From Metallyticus violacea (taxonomy: Eukaryota; Arthropoda; Insecta; Mantodea; Metallyticidae): 64,000 nucleotides of DNA. The position numbers were made by a program, and so were the translations under genes. Shown piece after piece: positions 54,795 to 64,000 of the stretch. The stretch's first letter is position 1. Every line of letters begins with the position of its first letter. The DNA lies in the NCBI GenBank assembly GCA_030762175.1, contig JAUJEO010000019.1, positions 130,001 to 194,000 on the forward strand, given 5' to 3'. The notes below the pieces were generated by a model. The model ran no database searches, was not told where the DNA came from, and was given only the letters and a program-made list of their open reading frames with translations.

Positions 54795-55557
54795 AAATTT
54801 TGGTTTTAGTAGATATAAAAAGAAAATAGTATCTATTTTTAATTGGAGTAGTTTTATTTTTATTTCTTCTGTATACATTTACATAACAGCAACGGGTATA
54901 TTTTTTGGTTGCACAGATCTATTCTACAGTACTCTCGTTTCAAACCTTGACAGTCTCAGCAACTACTAATTAAAATGAATTTAAACAAACACAAATAAAT
55001 TTACATGTTGAGAGGAAAGGTTAAAACCAGTAAGTATTATTACATCTTTTGTTTTCTGTTGTCGCCTGGCAACGTGCGTTGCTGTTAACGTTGTTTACAC
55101 TCTTCCGCCAGAGAATATTGAAGAACTTAACCCAAGGACACAAGTAGATTAGTCAAGAAACACTCCAATAAAGGGTTCGAGAGTATTGTGTGTCAATTCA
55201 GCATATATTGAACATCTGTAAATTCCCCAAAAGTTTCTGTATTGTCATTCTGTAATTTTTTACTCTCTCCAAATTCAAACTAATGCTCAAAGTGCTACAC
55301 TCTTTAAAAAATGTAGCATGGTAGTTAAAACACCAAAATTAAGAATACTATGGCGTGATGACTATCATGATGATAAGAAGAAAGAGGAAATGAGGAAAAA
55401 GAAAAAAAATGACGTCATTTTTATACGATATTAATACAGTCTAATTATTTATAGTCTTTTCTTTAAGGTGTCTCTTATTCAGATTTTTTCGCTCCCTTTC
55501 TTTACAAATTGTTCTGTCGTCTCATTCTTTTCTCAGCAAATTTTACATCTCTTTTTA

Positions 55558-55592
<35 letters not shown>

Positions 55593-56490
55593 TCTCGGTA
55601 TCTTATGCTCAGGCATTCTGGAAATTTTCTGTGCGTATTCTCTTGTATATTTTGAAATACTGGGCTTTTTCGATGTTATTAAAATCAAATTTGTGTCTGT
55701 ACCTTCTTATTCCTTCTGCACAGTTGCTCGAGTGTGTCCTCGTTTTGTTCCCATCTGTTTCTAACTTCTGCTGACAAGCCGTGTCCGTTGTAGTATTTCG
55801 GTCTCTTCTCTCCTTCCATTTGGATAGACCTTCAAGTTTAAACTATTATTTGTAAGCGATTAGAAAATATATACAGAGTGAAACGAAACTGGGTGTCATA
55901 AACAAAACTGGTAATAGAGCTTAATAAGGGGAGCAAAAACAGTCTAAATGTCTTTCTCTCTATCTCTTTGAGTTTTCGAGAAAATATTATATCATGAAAC
56001 ATACCACAACGCTACTTAATATTCGGCAGTAGCTGTTTGTTCTCCTTCCTTTTGTCAACAATTCATCAATTTGGGAACACATTATACCGTGGTCGGGAAA
56101 TAGAGTTACGAGTGTAAACGTTATCTGCCTTGGTAGAGGGGGAAGAACGGGGCACTAATAAGTGCGAGAACGCGAGTTTGTCCTAAATGCATTGCATCAT
56201 ACATTCATATAATTTAATTCAACATAATGTAAATTCATTACTTGCAGCGTTTTTAAAAGAAATTATTAATTAATATTGTTGTTACCTTTATTACTTGGTA
56301 TTAACATTAAATCGTTTGGATCGCGGCCACAATAGTTCGACGACTTGGTAGTCTTGTTGGGTGGATTCTTGGTACAAGCAAGTGTTGCAATTTCTCTATA
56401 GATGAATGACGTGTCTAAATACTCGCGGCTGGTGAACATTTTGAATGCACTAATTGCAGATACTTAGTATGTACTTGTTTGCAAAACCTT
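54795..56490. other. No gene; long poly(T)
   Basis: A 32-base T-run at 55560-55591 encodes a Phe stretch inside an otherwise unremarkable 98-codon open frame (55468-55764). Nothing else recognised. Confidence 0.4.
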
Positions 56491-56500
56491 ACTGCTCAAA

Positions 56501-56803
56501 ATGTCGGTCCTGATGGTGTAGTGGTAATCATACTTTCTCCTAAACTCAAGATCGCGTGTTCAGTCCCGGCCAGGATCGATGGATTTTTTCAGGCGTGAAA
56601 ACCCTAAGTATGGCTTCCTTCGGAAGGGAAGTAAAGCCGTGGATCCCATGTCGAACATTTACGGCACGAAGAAGAATCCCAAGCCTGAAAGAAGAGGTCT
56701 CTGAACAAAATGTGTCGGCCGTTTCACCCTCTGAATTGAATGGGACGCTGATGACCTGAGATGTTAAAGAGCGTCCGTAAACAAATCAAATCAACAAAAG
56801 TAA
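56501..56803 (+). mobile_element. tRNA-derived SINE, family A, full length
   Basis: Head GTCGGTCCTGATGGTGTAGT, CCTAAACTCAAGATCGCG, B-box GTTCAGTCCCGG, then the whole body (GTATGGCTTCCTTCGGAAGG, AAGCCGTGGATCCCATGTCG, CCTGAAAGAAGAGG, GACGCTGATGACCTGAGATG) and tail AAACAAATCAAATCAACAAA. Flanking TGCTCAAA at 56493-56500 and 56804-56811 is the target duplication. Confidence 0.92.
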
Positions 56804-56909
56804 TGCTCAAACAAGTTCATAACTAGCGTTGCCCACTTTTAGTGAATTCCAAAATGATGTAGCTATTGTAGTTGGACCCATGAAAAGATTTTTTAATTTT
56901 TGTATTTTC

Positions 56910-57720
56910 TAAGCGAAACACGGCATATAACGATCAATTAACAAACATTTCATCTAGCTCAAAGACCAGTAAAATTGGACCATTAAGAGTGCATATGTAT
57001 ATGAAACTCGATATATGCAATAGAAATAAAATTTAAAAAAATGTTTTCTAGAAACCAAACTCTTAGGAATGGAGTTTACTTGAAACCCACAATTTAAAAC
57101 TCCTCTGGCGGTACCAATGTTTGTTTTTTCGCAACGAAACTTTTATATATATATCGTATAAATAAAACAATAAAATAGTTTCTGAAAATCAGAGAAATCG
57201 GACCGTCAGAAGCGAGATGTATAACTGCAAACGAAATTTAAAGAATGGGGGTTAACTTAAAGCAAATTTAGAAATCGCTCTAGCGACCCCACTTTTTTTT
57301 TCGCGACGAAACTCGATATATACCATTTAAATAAAACAAGAAAATTAGAAAAATTGGGCCATTTGGTGTGCGGGTATACCTGAAAACTACAATTTTAAGT
57401 GAAGGTTAACAAATTTGAGAATCGCTTTAGCGATAGTAATTTTTGTTTTGACTCGGCGAAATTCGGTACATTTCATTGAAATAGAATTACAATATTAGCT
57501 TCTGAAAATCAGCATTATCAGACTATTAGTAATAAGTGTTTACCTGTTACCCAAAATTTAAAAATCGCTCTAGCTGTGCCAATATTTGTTTTATCGCAAC
57601 GAAATTCGGTATATAGCATATAAATCAAACGATAAAAGTATTATCTGAAAATCAGGGAAATCGAACCATTAGGATTGGGGATATACCTAAAATCCGAAAT
57701 TTAAAAAAATCTTCAATTCT
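56910..57720. repeat. Diverged tandem array, period about 143-172 bp
   Basis: Equivalent landmarks recur in order: AATCGCTCTAGCG-type block, a TTTGTTTT run, CGCAACGAAATTCGGTATAT, AAATAAAAC, CTGAAAATCAG, AATCGGACCATTAG and a TATACCTGAAA block. The GAAA of the CGAAA motif falls at 57136, 57308, 57458 and 57601, with a more distant unit starting near 56915. Units differ by many substitutions and small indels, so the array is old. It matches no other part of the window. No coding potential. Confidence 0.8.
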
Positions 57721-57724
57721 ACTC

Positions 57725-59875
57725 CAGCGCTCTGTGATAACCTTCACAAATTCGACTTGCTGAGGAATTCGCTTCACTTACGCAGCAGCTCTTGCGTGAC
57801 GGATTTTTTTATCTTTGTTAACATCATATGAATATTAAACGTAATGATCCCAAATGTAATTTTACGAATCTAAATGAGTTTTAAACTTTTCAGGTGAATG
57901 TACGTTAAAATGCTTTCAGCATTGTTTAATTTTGTTTTGTCTATCCATTAATATAATCTGAATGTGTGATTTCCGTCGTATTAACATATTACAGCACGTG
58001 AATGATGCCAGAAATTAATTATTTTTTCGACCAAACAACTCGTAAACGCCCTAAATGGTCTTTGAAATGCTCGTTCCATTTATAGCATAGAATCAACTGA
58101 AACTTATGCCATTGATTTCCTTTCGACCTTTCCTGAAGTACATTTTAAACCTACTCATTGACAAACAAATGAAATAGTAAAGAAAGAAAAAGGAAGATGA
58201 AAGGAAGGAAGCAAGAAAGTATGCGGTAGATTGCGTTTGTTTCTCAAACAAAGGATGGTTCATCCTGTGCATTTGGATATTTTGGTGTGAATTTTCAACT
58301 TAACATTGTACTGGTAGTGGAAGTGAAGTATTTACTTAGTCTGCTCATGGAAAACTCTTCGTTACAATTAAACGCCAAAGTTCCTGTCCTCAAGGATTTT
58401 TCCACACTCTGTAACAAGTTCATTGCTGCTATGGGTTCGACGCCCAGAATTTCGCATGTTGCATGTGTGGGCAACATAAAGGAAGGTGTGTACACACACG
58501 GAGGGGGTGTTCCTGCATCAGATACTGTTCCTAACCGACATATAGGTACAATCCACCTGCTTTTTCTTAACTTGCTCTCTCCTTCCTTATGTGACTTTTA
58601 TATTATTAATTCCTTCTCTTCCCCTTTGCTTCCTTTTTTAACCCTTGAAAATAAAAACCGGTTTATTGACCATTTATCTGCCGGAAGCTTGAACGCTTCC
58701 AACTTCCGTTTTACAAAACTGGTTTTGCCTACAAAGTATCTTTTCTTTTGTTTTTGTTAATACATTCAGTATATGTCTGTTATGACAAATCCGCTACCAC
58801 GTTTTTTTAGAAACACTGTACAAAATTATTGTAATGAGATAAAATCTTTATAAATTGGTCTAAAGAACCTATATTTTTGTTGATACTTGAAGATAATTAT
58901 TTTTTTCTTCTTCTTTCTGGATTTGCGAATTAAAGTCTCGTTTGCGCACATGTATGATATGATAGTAAATATAGATGTACAAGATAGAACACTAGAGAGC
59001 GACATCACCTTATCTTGGATAAGCAGAAAAGCATGTATTAACTCGTAAAGGTACCATTATTTTTTCCCCCTGCTTTTCTTCCTTCAAGAATAATTCGTGA
59101 TTGCTCTTACACACAAACACTCTTAGAAACTCTATGAAGAGAAATAGCAAGCAATCTTTGATGCCTAACGTTCTGGGTTTAAAAATAATTTACAACCTAA
59201 AATATCTATAAAGTATTTTGCCATATTATTTCATTCAGAATGTTTGCGGTTATGCACAACTTAATAGAAATGCTGAGTGATATAAAAACTAAGTAACAAA
59301 ACAATATACAAAAAATTTAAACAAATAAGTAAACGTATTGTTTTCAGTTGTATTTCTTGTCTAAAGGTAAACTATTTTTAATACTAAAGCATATTTATTA
59401 CCAACTTTATTTGATAACGCATTGAATAACTGTTCCAATTATTTAAAAGGGACGTGGATAGTTAAATACTAAACCCATATTTACACATTACACCAAATTT
59501 CGCAAGACAAGTGCGAAAAGTTCTTAATTTTCCATAGCCTGCAAAAAGCTGATTTAATATTGGGGCTGATCAACTTAAAACTGCAGTAAAAGAAACTAAT
59601 AGGAATAGAAATGTGTACCCCAAAGATAAATAAAGGTACCTATGGTTGGTAGTAAATATCTTGCAATTTACGTGACAGAGGTTTGCTTCAACGAAAAACT
59701 TAAAATACCAACAAAATTAAAGTGCGTAGCTCTAATAAGAATATGCTCTTAACAAAACATTGATAACGTTTTCTGATACTATAAGGGCTGCAATTGTAAT
59801 CTTCAACAGGGTTCAACTTAACCACAATTTGTAGTTCATGACTGATCTTTTATGAATTCACTTAGGAAAAAAATG
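57725..59875. other. No gene supported; one 157-codon open stretch
   Basis: The plus-strand frame 58287-58760 is open for 157 codons (start at an ATG-like/alternative codon within a hydrophobic beginning), the longest frame in the window not tied to a transposon. I recognise no domain, it has Ser/Phe/Leu-rich segments typical of chance translation, and no splice context is clear. The rest is AT-rich. Confidence 0.35.
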
Positions 59876-59879
59876 AAAG

Positions 59880-60060
59880 GGTCGACCTTAGTGACCAGTG
59901 ATGACCTCTGGCCCTATGCTGGTTCATTTAAAAGCCAACAAAGCAAATAACATCCTTAATTTTTATGAAATAGAGATTTTGAATTGGAAATGAAGAATCA
60001 GACCGGATTTGATATACGTCCAGACTGACGCCCTACCAACTGAGCCACCGTGACCTCTTA
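59880..60060 (-). mobile_element. tRNA-like SINE (separate family)
   Basis: On the minus strand: GAGGTCACGGTGGCTCAGTT (A-box TGGCTCAGTTGG), GGTAGGGCGTCAGTCTGGAC, degenerate B-box ATATCAAATCCGG, then a body to TCACTGGTCACTAAGG. The head is a close tRNA look-alike, but there is no anticodon-stem pairing of the usual kind. Single copy in this window. Confidence 0.5.
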
Positions 60061-60064
60061 GGAC

Positions 60065-60600
60065 TGAACGACGAACTTCGTTCATCTGATTCTGTACACA
60101 GTGGAGAGTCAGTCCGGAAAAATTCTACCGTGATTCGAATTTTTAAGTTTGATTCTTGATTCCAACGTATGTTCTACACGACTGTTTGATGCACACTCAC
60201 GTAAGTCTTCTGATGGTGTTATTTCTGTACTTAACGTTTAAATTTTACTTAGCAGTTATCTAACCCTTTTTTGAATCGGATTTAGCAGAGGAGGCACCAA
60301 AATCTTATTTAAACTGTGTTCCTCTCACATTCCCGATGATCAATGGTCGATCTTGCAGCAACAAGTTGTGTACATGTATTGGTCTTTTCTTGTGCTGTGA
60401 CAGTTTTTCAAACATATTAAACTTGCGATATCTTATCGAGTATAAGCAGTCATTTATTTTCCTTTGCAGTCATTCAGCTGTTTGCAAAACAGACTCAGTG
60501 ACTCACATTATCTACTTAGAAGTATTTTCAGGCCTTTGCATGGCTGAAATGTAAATTTCAAATCGGTTAGAAATGGATTAACTGTGGAGTATAAGCGTTT
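60065..60600. other. No gene recognised
   Basis: One 72-codon open frame (60336-60554), no domain. Nothing shared with the repeat families. Confidence 0.4.
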
Positions 60601-60603
60601 TTA

Positions 60604-60652
60604 ATAGGGTTTGACACCTGTTTTTACTACTGAGGCATCACAGGCGCAGGAG
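60604..60652 (-). mobile_element. SINE-B 3'-end fragment
   Basis: About 49 bases: TTTGACACCTGTTTTTACTA then CTGAGGCATCACAGGCG, i.e. the 3' end of family B on the minus strand. The copy is severely 5'-truncated or otherwise eroded; no clear duplication. Confidence 0.7.
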
Positions 60653-60964
60653 TGTAAAAATGAACACTGCGAAACATAGAGAATAAATACTTCAAAAATT
60701 ATAAGACATTTGCTACAGTTAACAGGAAAGAGTCGTGGGGGAAATGCAAAATGTAAAAGGAATTCACGGAATAATTTCTCACATTATAGAATGGTCTTAG
60801 ACTGCAATGAATCTATGATTTTTCCTGGTCAGAGTTAGAACATTACGTTTCTAAAGGATCACAATACCAGTTATTTATAAAGCCTTCATTTGTGATGATC
60901 TACATTAACCAAAGAAATTGTGAAGTATATCTCCTTTGCGCAGTTGCCGTGATACTGCTGACAA

Positions 60965-61020
60965 TTTCTTTTTTAATTTGGTTTATTTACGGACGCTCTT
61001 TAACATCTCACCACTACATG
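60965..61020 (-). mobile_element. Minimal SINE-A copy (about 56 bp) with target duplication
   Basis: Only the 3' end of family A remains: TTTAATTTGGTTTATTTACG and GACGCTCTTTAACATCTCA on plus, corresponding to the TGAGATGTTAAAGAGCGTCC tail on minus. The direct repeat CTGCTGACAA flanks it exactly at 60955-60964 and 61021-61030, proving an extremely 5'-truncated insertion and not erosion. Confidence 0.88.
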
Positions 61021-61034
61021 CTGCTGACAAGCAA

Positions 61035-61795
61035 AAGAGGATCGTTGTTATGCTACGAATTTCCCCTTCCCCATATCATATCGTTTAATTCCGTTGGTTA
61101 CTGTACAGGGTCGAGATTGTCAGTGTGACTGCCCTGGCGTCTAGAATGGATTCGTACAACTAGGAAGGTGGGGCTCCACCGACGTATCGATTTATTATAG
61201 GATGTTAATGTCCATGGAACCGACAAAAGCCCTTCCAACTTTACTTCACGCATTTTATTTTTATAGTAAGGGATATGTTGACAAAATTTGGCAGTAAATA
61301 CCGTGTAGAGTTTTGTTTACGAACGCGCCAAAGCATTTCAGGCAGAGTAAGCAATAAATATTCAGTAAACTACAGCACTATTATCCCGAGGGATTGAAGG
61401 ACTTTTACGTTCTTTGTAAAGAGCAGACGATTTAGCCAATTACTTTGAGGACCCCGCCAAATTGGGTGTCGTTACCATCATCACATTCTGGTGTGGAAGG
61501 TGTTGTGGAGGCATACGGCATATATATGGGCTCATTAGCAGGCCGGACTGACTACTGGTATATCCGAGAATCAAACTTTCTAGCAAAATTAGTTTCTTAA
61601 ATATTTGTACTTAAGTTAATCGCTAAGTGGCTCATTTTATAGAGTATAATGTAAATTAAATATATTACGTTTAATTTTGCAAAAAATCTCGTAAGCTAAT
61701 TCTTTTATTTGAAATACATTCATGCCAATTTTTGCTTCTCCCTTATATTAGATGTTACTTAACTAATAGAGAAGGTTGTTTATAGCTCCAAAGAA
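61035..61795. other. No gene recognised
   Basis: Unassigned; short open stretches only. Confidence 0.4.
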
Positions 61796-61797
61796 TT

Positions 61798-62060
61798 TCA
61801 TACTTGCCTTCTAAACCCAAGATCGCGGGTTCAAACCCAGCCAGGATCGATGGGTTTTTTTCGGGCGTATAAATCCTAAGTATGGCTTCCTTCAGAAGGG
61901 AAGTAAAGCCCTGGGGTCCCGTGTCGTACATTTACGGCACGAAAAAGAACCTCAAGCCTGAAAAAAGAGGCCTCTGAGCAAAATTTGTGGGCCGTTTCAC
62001 GCCCTGAATTGAATGGGACGCTGATGACCTCATATGTTAAAGAGCGTCCATGAGTAAATC
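61798..62060 (+). mobile_element. SINE-A, slightly 5'-truncated
   Basis: Starts inside the tRNA head at CATACTTGCCTTCTAAACCC, B-box GGGTTCAAACCCAG, GGATCGATGGG, TTTTTTTCGGGCG, then the full body to GAATGGGACGCTGATGACC, ATATGTTAAAGAGCGTCC and an A/T-rich tail. The A-box is missing. No clear target duplication. Confidence 0.9.
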
Positions 62061-62064
62061 AATA

Positions 62065-62885
62065 AAACAAATTCAAAAAACTTATGGTCGCAGATGTGTC
62101 AAATTTTATATTTTAATTTCTATTGATGATTAATTTAGCTTTACATAGATTCTTTTAATTGTTTGTAACATGTCTGTAAATTTAAAATAATTTTGTAGTA
62201 TTTCGACAATGTAATAAAACAACTGAAAGCAGAAATAAAGATAAATAATACAAGTATATTTTTGTACCACAGAACAGTCTGAAACATACAACTAATCTAT
62301 CTCAGTTTTGGGTAAAGAAAATCTTAGAATAATACAATATAATAGATTTAGATAAATATAAAGGACTGTTCTGCGTGCCTTTGATGAACTATTACAGTTT
62401 ATAGAAGTTTAAATGGTAGAGTACAAAGTGAAGTTGCACGTTTTGTGATCACAGCTAGAAGCAAATAGTGTGATATTCTTCTAGCAAATCTTCTTACGAA
62501 AATTTGAATGCTAAAACATCAATAGGCTCTATAACATTTGCTAGAAGACTTGAGGAATCTGAAATGCGTAATCTGCACAATAGAGATTTCATTTATCAGC
62601 TACTTAAATTCTGCTTCTATGCAATGCAACACTCTTCTGATTAATTAACACGTATAGAGAATGAAAAGTTTTAAAATGTTCTGAACGTCAAGTTTCGATG
62701 TTGCTCTCAAAAATTTAAATGCAGTTCGTTTATTGAGTCTGTTTGTTTCCAGATGTACGTTCACGTTGATTTTAAGTGAACATAGCATTTAAGATAATTA
62801 ATTTTCAGTTTTATAGAAGGTTATTTCGTATGCCTTCCACCTGATCCATTTCTAGTTTACCTAAATTTTACTTCACTTTTCAATC
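62065..62885. other. No gene recognised
   Basis: AT-rich DNA; nothing identifiable. Confidence 0.4.
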
Positions 62886-62892
62886 CACTGAC

Positions 62893-63147
62893 TTTGTTGA
62901 TTTGGTTTATTTAAACGCCCTTTAACATCCCAGGTCATCAATGTCCCATTGAATTCAGGACGTGAAATGGCCAATCAATTTTGCTCTGAGACTTCTTTTA
63001 GGCTTGAGCTTCTTTTTCGTGCCTTAAATCAACGAACGGGACCCACAACTTTAATTTAATTTTTTCGCCCGAAAAAATCCATCGACCCTGTTCGGGATTG
63101 AACCTGCAATTTTAAGTTACCACTAGACCACCAGGACTGGTTCATTG
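62893..63147 (-). mobile_element. SINE-A, diverged
   Basis: Minus-strand head CAGTCCTGGTGGTCTAGTGG, a shortened head-B-box region (GGTTCAATCCC), GGATTTTTTCGGGCG, GTTGTGGGTCCCGTTCG, GACATTGATGACCTGGGATG, TTAAAGGGCG, tail AAATAAACCAAATC. It has lost about 25 bases of the AAGTATGGCTTCC block. Short repeat CACTGAC at 62886-62892 and 63148-63154 is the likely target duplication. Confidence 0.85.
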
Positions 63148-63159
63148 CACTGACGAAAC

Positions 63160-64000
63160 AAATTAATGTACATTGCCAGGTATTGACACAGAGTAACAAA
63201 TACTTCGGCATTGAAAAGCCCAAGCAATGAGTCATGAGACCAACATAGCTATATAGAAATGAAATACACGATTCTACGAAAAAAAAAATTACAGCAAGAT
63301 TCAGCTACAGCGCATATAGTCGTTGGCAAAGCATCAGAATATCTAGCACAGAAATAGAATGTAGCGGAATGAAGTTATGTTGGTGCTGGACTGTAGACAA
63401 CAAGTGAGAGAGATACAACACACTGGTTCCACTATATAGATGCCACCTCGTATTCTGGATTAATGGGAAAGAAAAACTAATATTTTCCTCTATCACTTAA
63501 ACAGCATTCACCGCAACAATAAATCTACTATAAAAACAGAAAATAATAGCACTTTCATTCCTAGAGGGTCTGATTCGAGGCAAGGCATCTAACGCTCTAG
63601 GATACAAATTTACAGAAAAGCTACGCATTCCGATAGATATCTCAACGCATAACCCAGCATCACCCAGCTCAGAAAAGAAGTGTAATTAAAACCTGATCCA
63701 CCGAGACAAAAACATCACCGAGGGAGTAAAAACTGAACTTAATCATCTCTTGATAGGCTTGCAAGCAATAAGAAAGAAATCAATCAAGCCTTGAAACCTC
63801 GAAGCCACGACTTCTATATCAGACCGTAAAGACCAAATTAAAGCATTCTTGCCATTTATAAAAGACGTCACGCTCGGTTTTGAGAAAAAAGTTTTCACAA
63901 CTACAACAAAAATATATTAACAGGGATCCTCTCAGCTTCACAGTAATACATAAAGCACCATGCAAAATTGGAACAGTCATACAGTCAACATACTTCTATT
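63160..64000. other. No gene recognised
   Basis: The last 840 bases are slightly less AT-rich from 63540 onward but hold no recognisable domain, repeat-family member or RNA gene. A 63-codon minus-strand frame (63305-63496) is unremarkable. Confidence 0.4.

Noticed and set aside
56910..57720. CRISPR array
   Set aside because: Repeat units are about 143-172 bp with no short repeat/spacer alternation, and the context is animal nuclear DNA.
58287..58760. 157-codon open frame, the longest not tied to a transposon
   Set aside because: No recognisable domain, composition like translated non-coding DNA, and no convincing splice or promoter context.

Overview
This window looks like AT-rich, gene-free nuclear DNA from an insect. 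The evidence is the content: decayed mariner/Tc1-type, hAT and LINE elements, at least three families of tRNA-derived SINEs with target-site duplications, many di- and trinucleotide microsatellites, no operons, and no long host reading frame in 64 kb. The mixture of mariner families, LINE C-termini and tRNA-SINEs is what I would expect of a large cockroach- or termite-like genome. That placement is an inference from family resemblance, not something the sequence proves.

Layout. 0-10 kb: a SINE-B copy, a near-perfect 88-nt foldback (1925-2113), two mariner relics (3.4 and 7.0-7.6 kb), the first copy of an undescribed dispersed repeat called RepX here (5.63-6.43 kb), a tRNA-like SINE head and a LINE 3' relic (9.06-9.66 kb). 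10-20 kb: mostly featureless, with DDE transposase scraps at 13.5 and 14.2-14.6 kb, a SINE-B at 15.5 kb, and a mariner (17652-18919) inserted inside an older DDE transposase (17525-19366). 20-30 kb: RepX copy 2, a SINE inserted into another SINE (22.1-22.6 kb), an internally deleted mariner relic, a SINE-A with a 12-bp duplication and a hAT relic (28.9-29.9 kb). 30-44 kb: two LINE C-terminal relics, a mariner with an intact DD34D triad (about 33.05-34.06 kb), a GC-rich insert with a 15-bp duplication (37.6-38.1 kb), further SINEs, RepX copy 3 (inverted) and a second copy of the 17.65-kb mariner (42898-44211). 44-64 kb: DDE relics at 45.7 and 52.8 kb, seven SINE-A copies or fragments, and a diverged tandem array with period about 143-172 bp (56.9-57.7 kb).

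Nothing here works together as a pathway. The window is a stratified record of transposition: nested insertions give relative ages, and only the 33-kb mariner keeps its catalytic residues in a long open frame. I found no convincing host exon, RNA gene, CRISPR array or undescribed multi-gene system. The least explained structures are the foldback, RepX, the GC-rich insert and the diverged tandem array.
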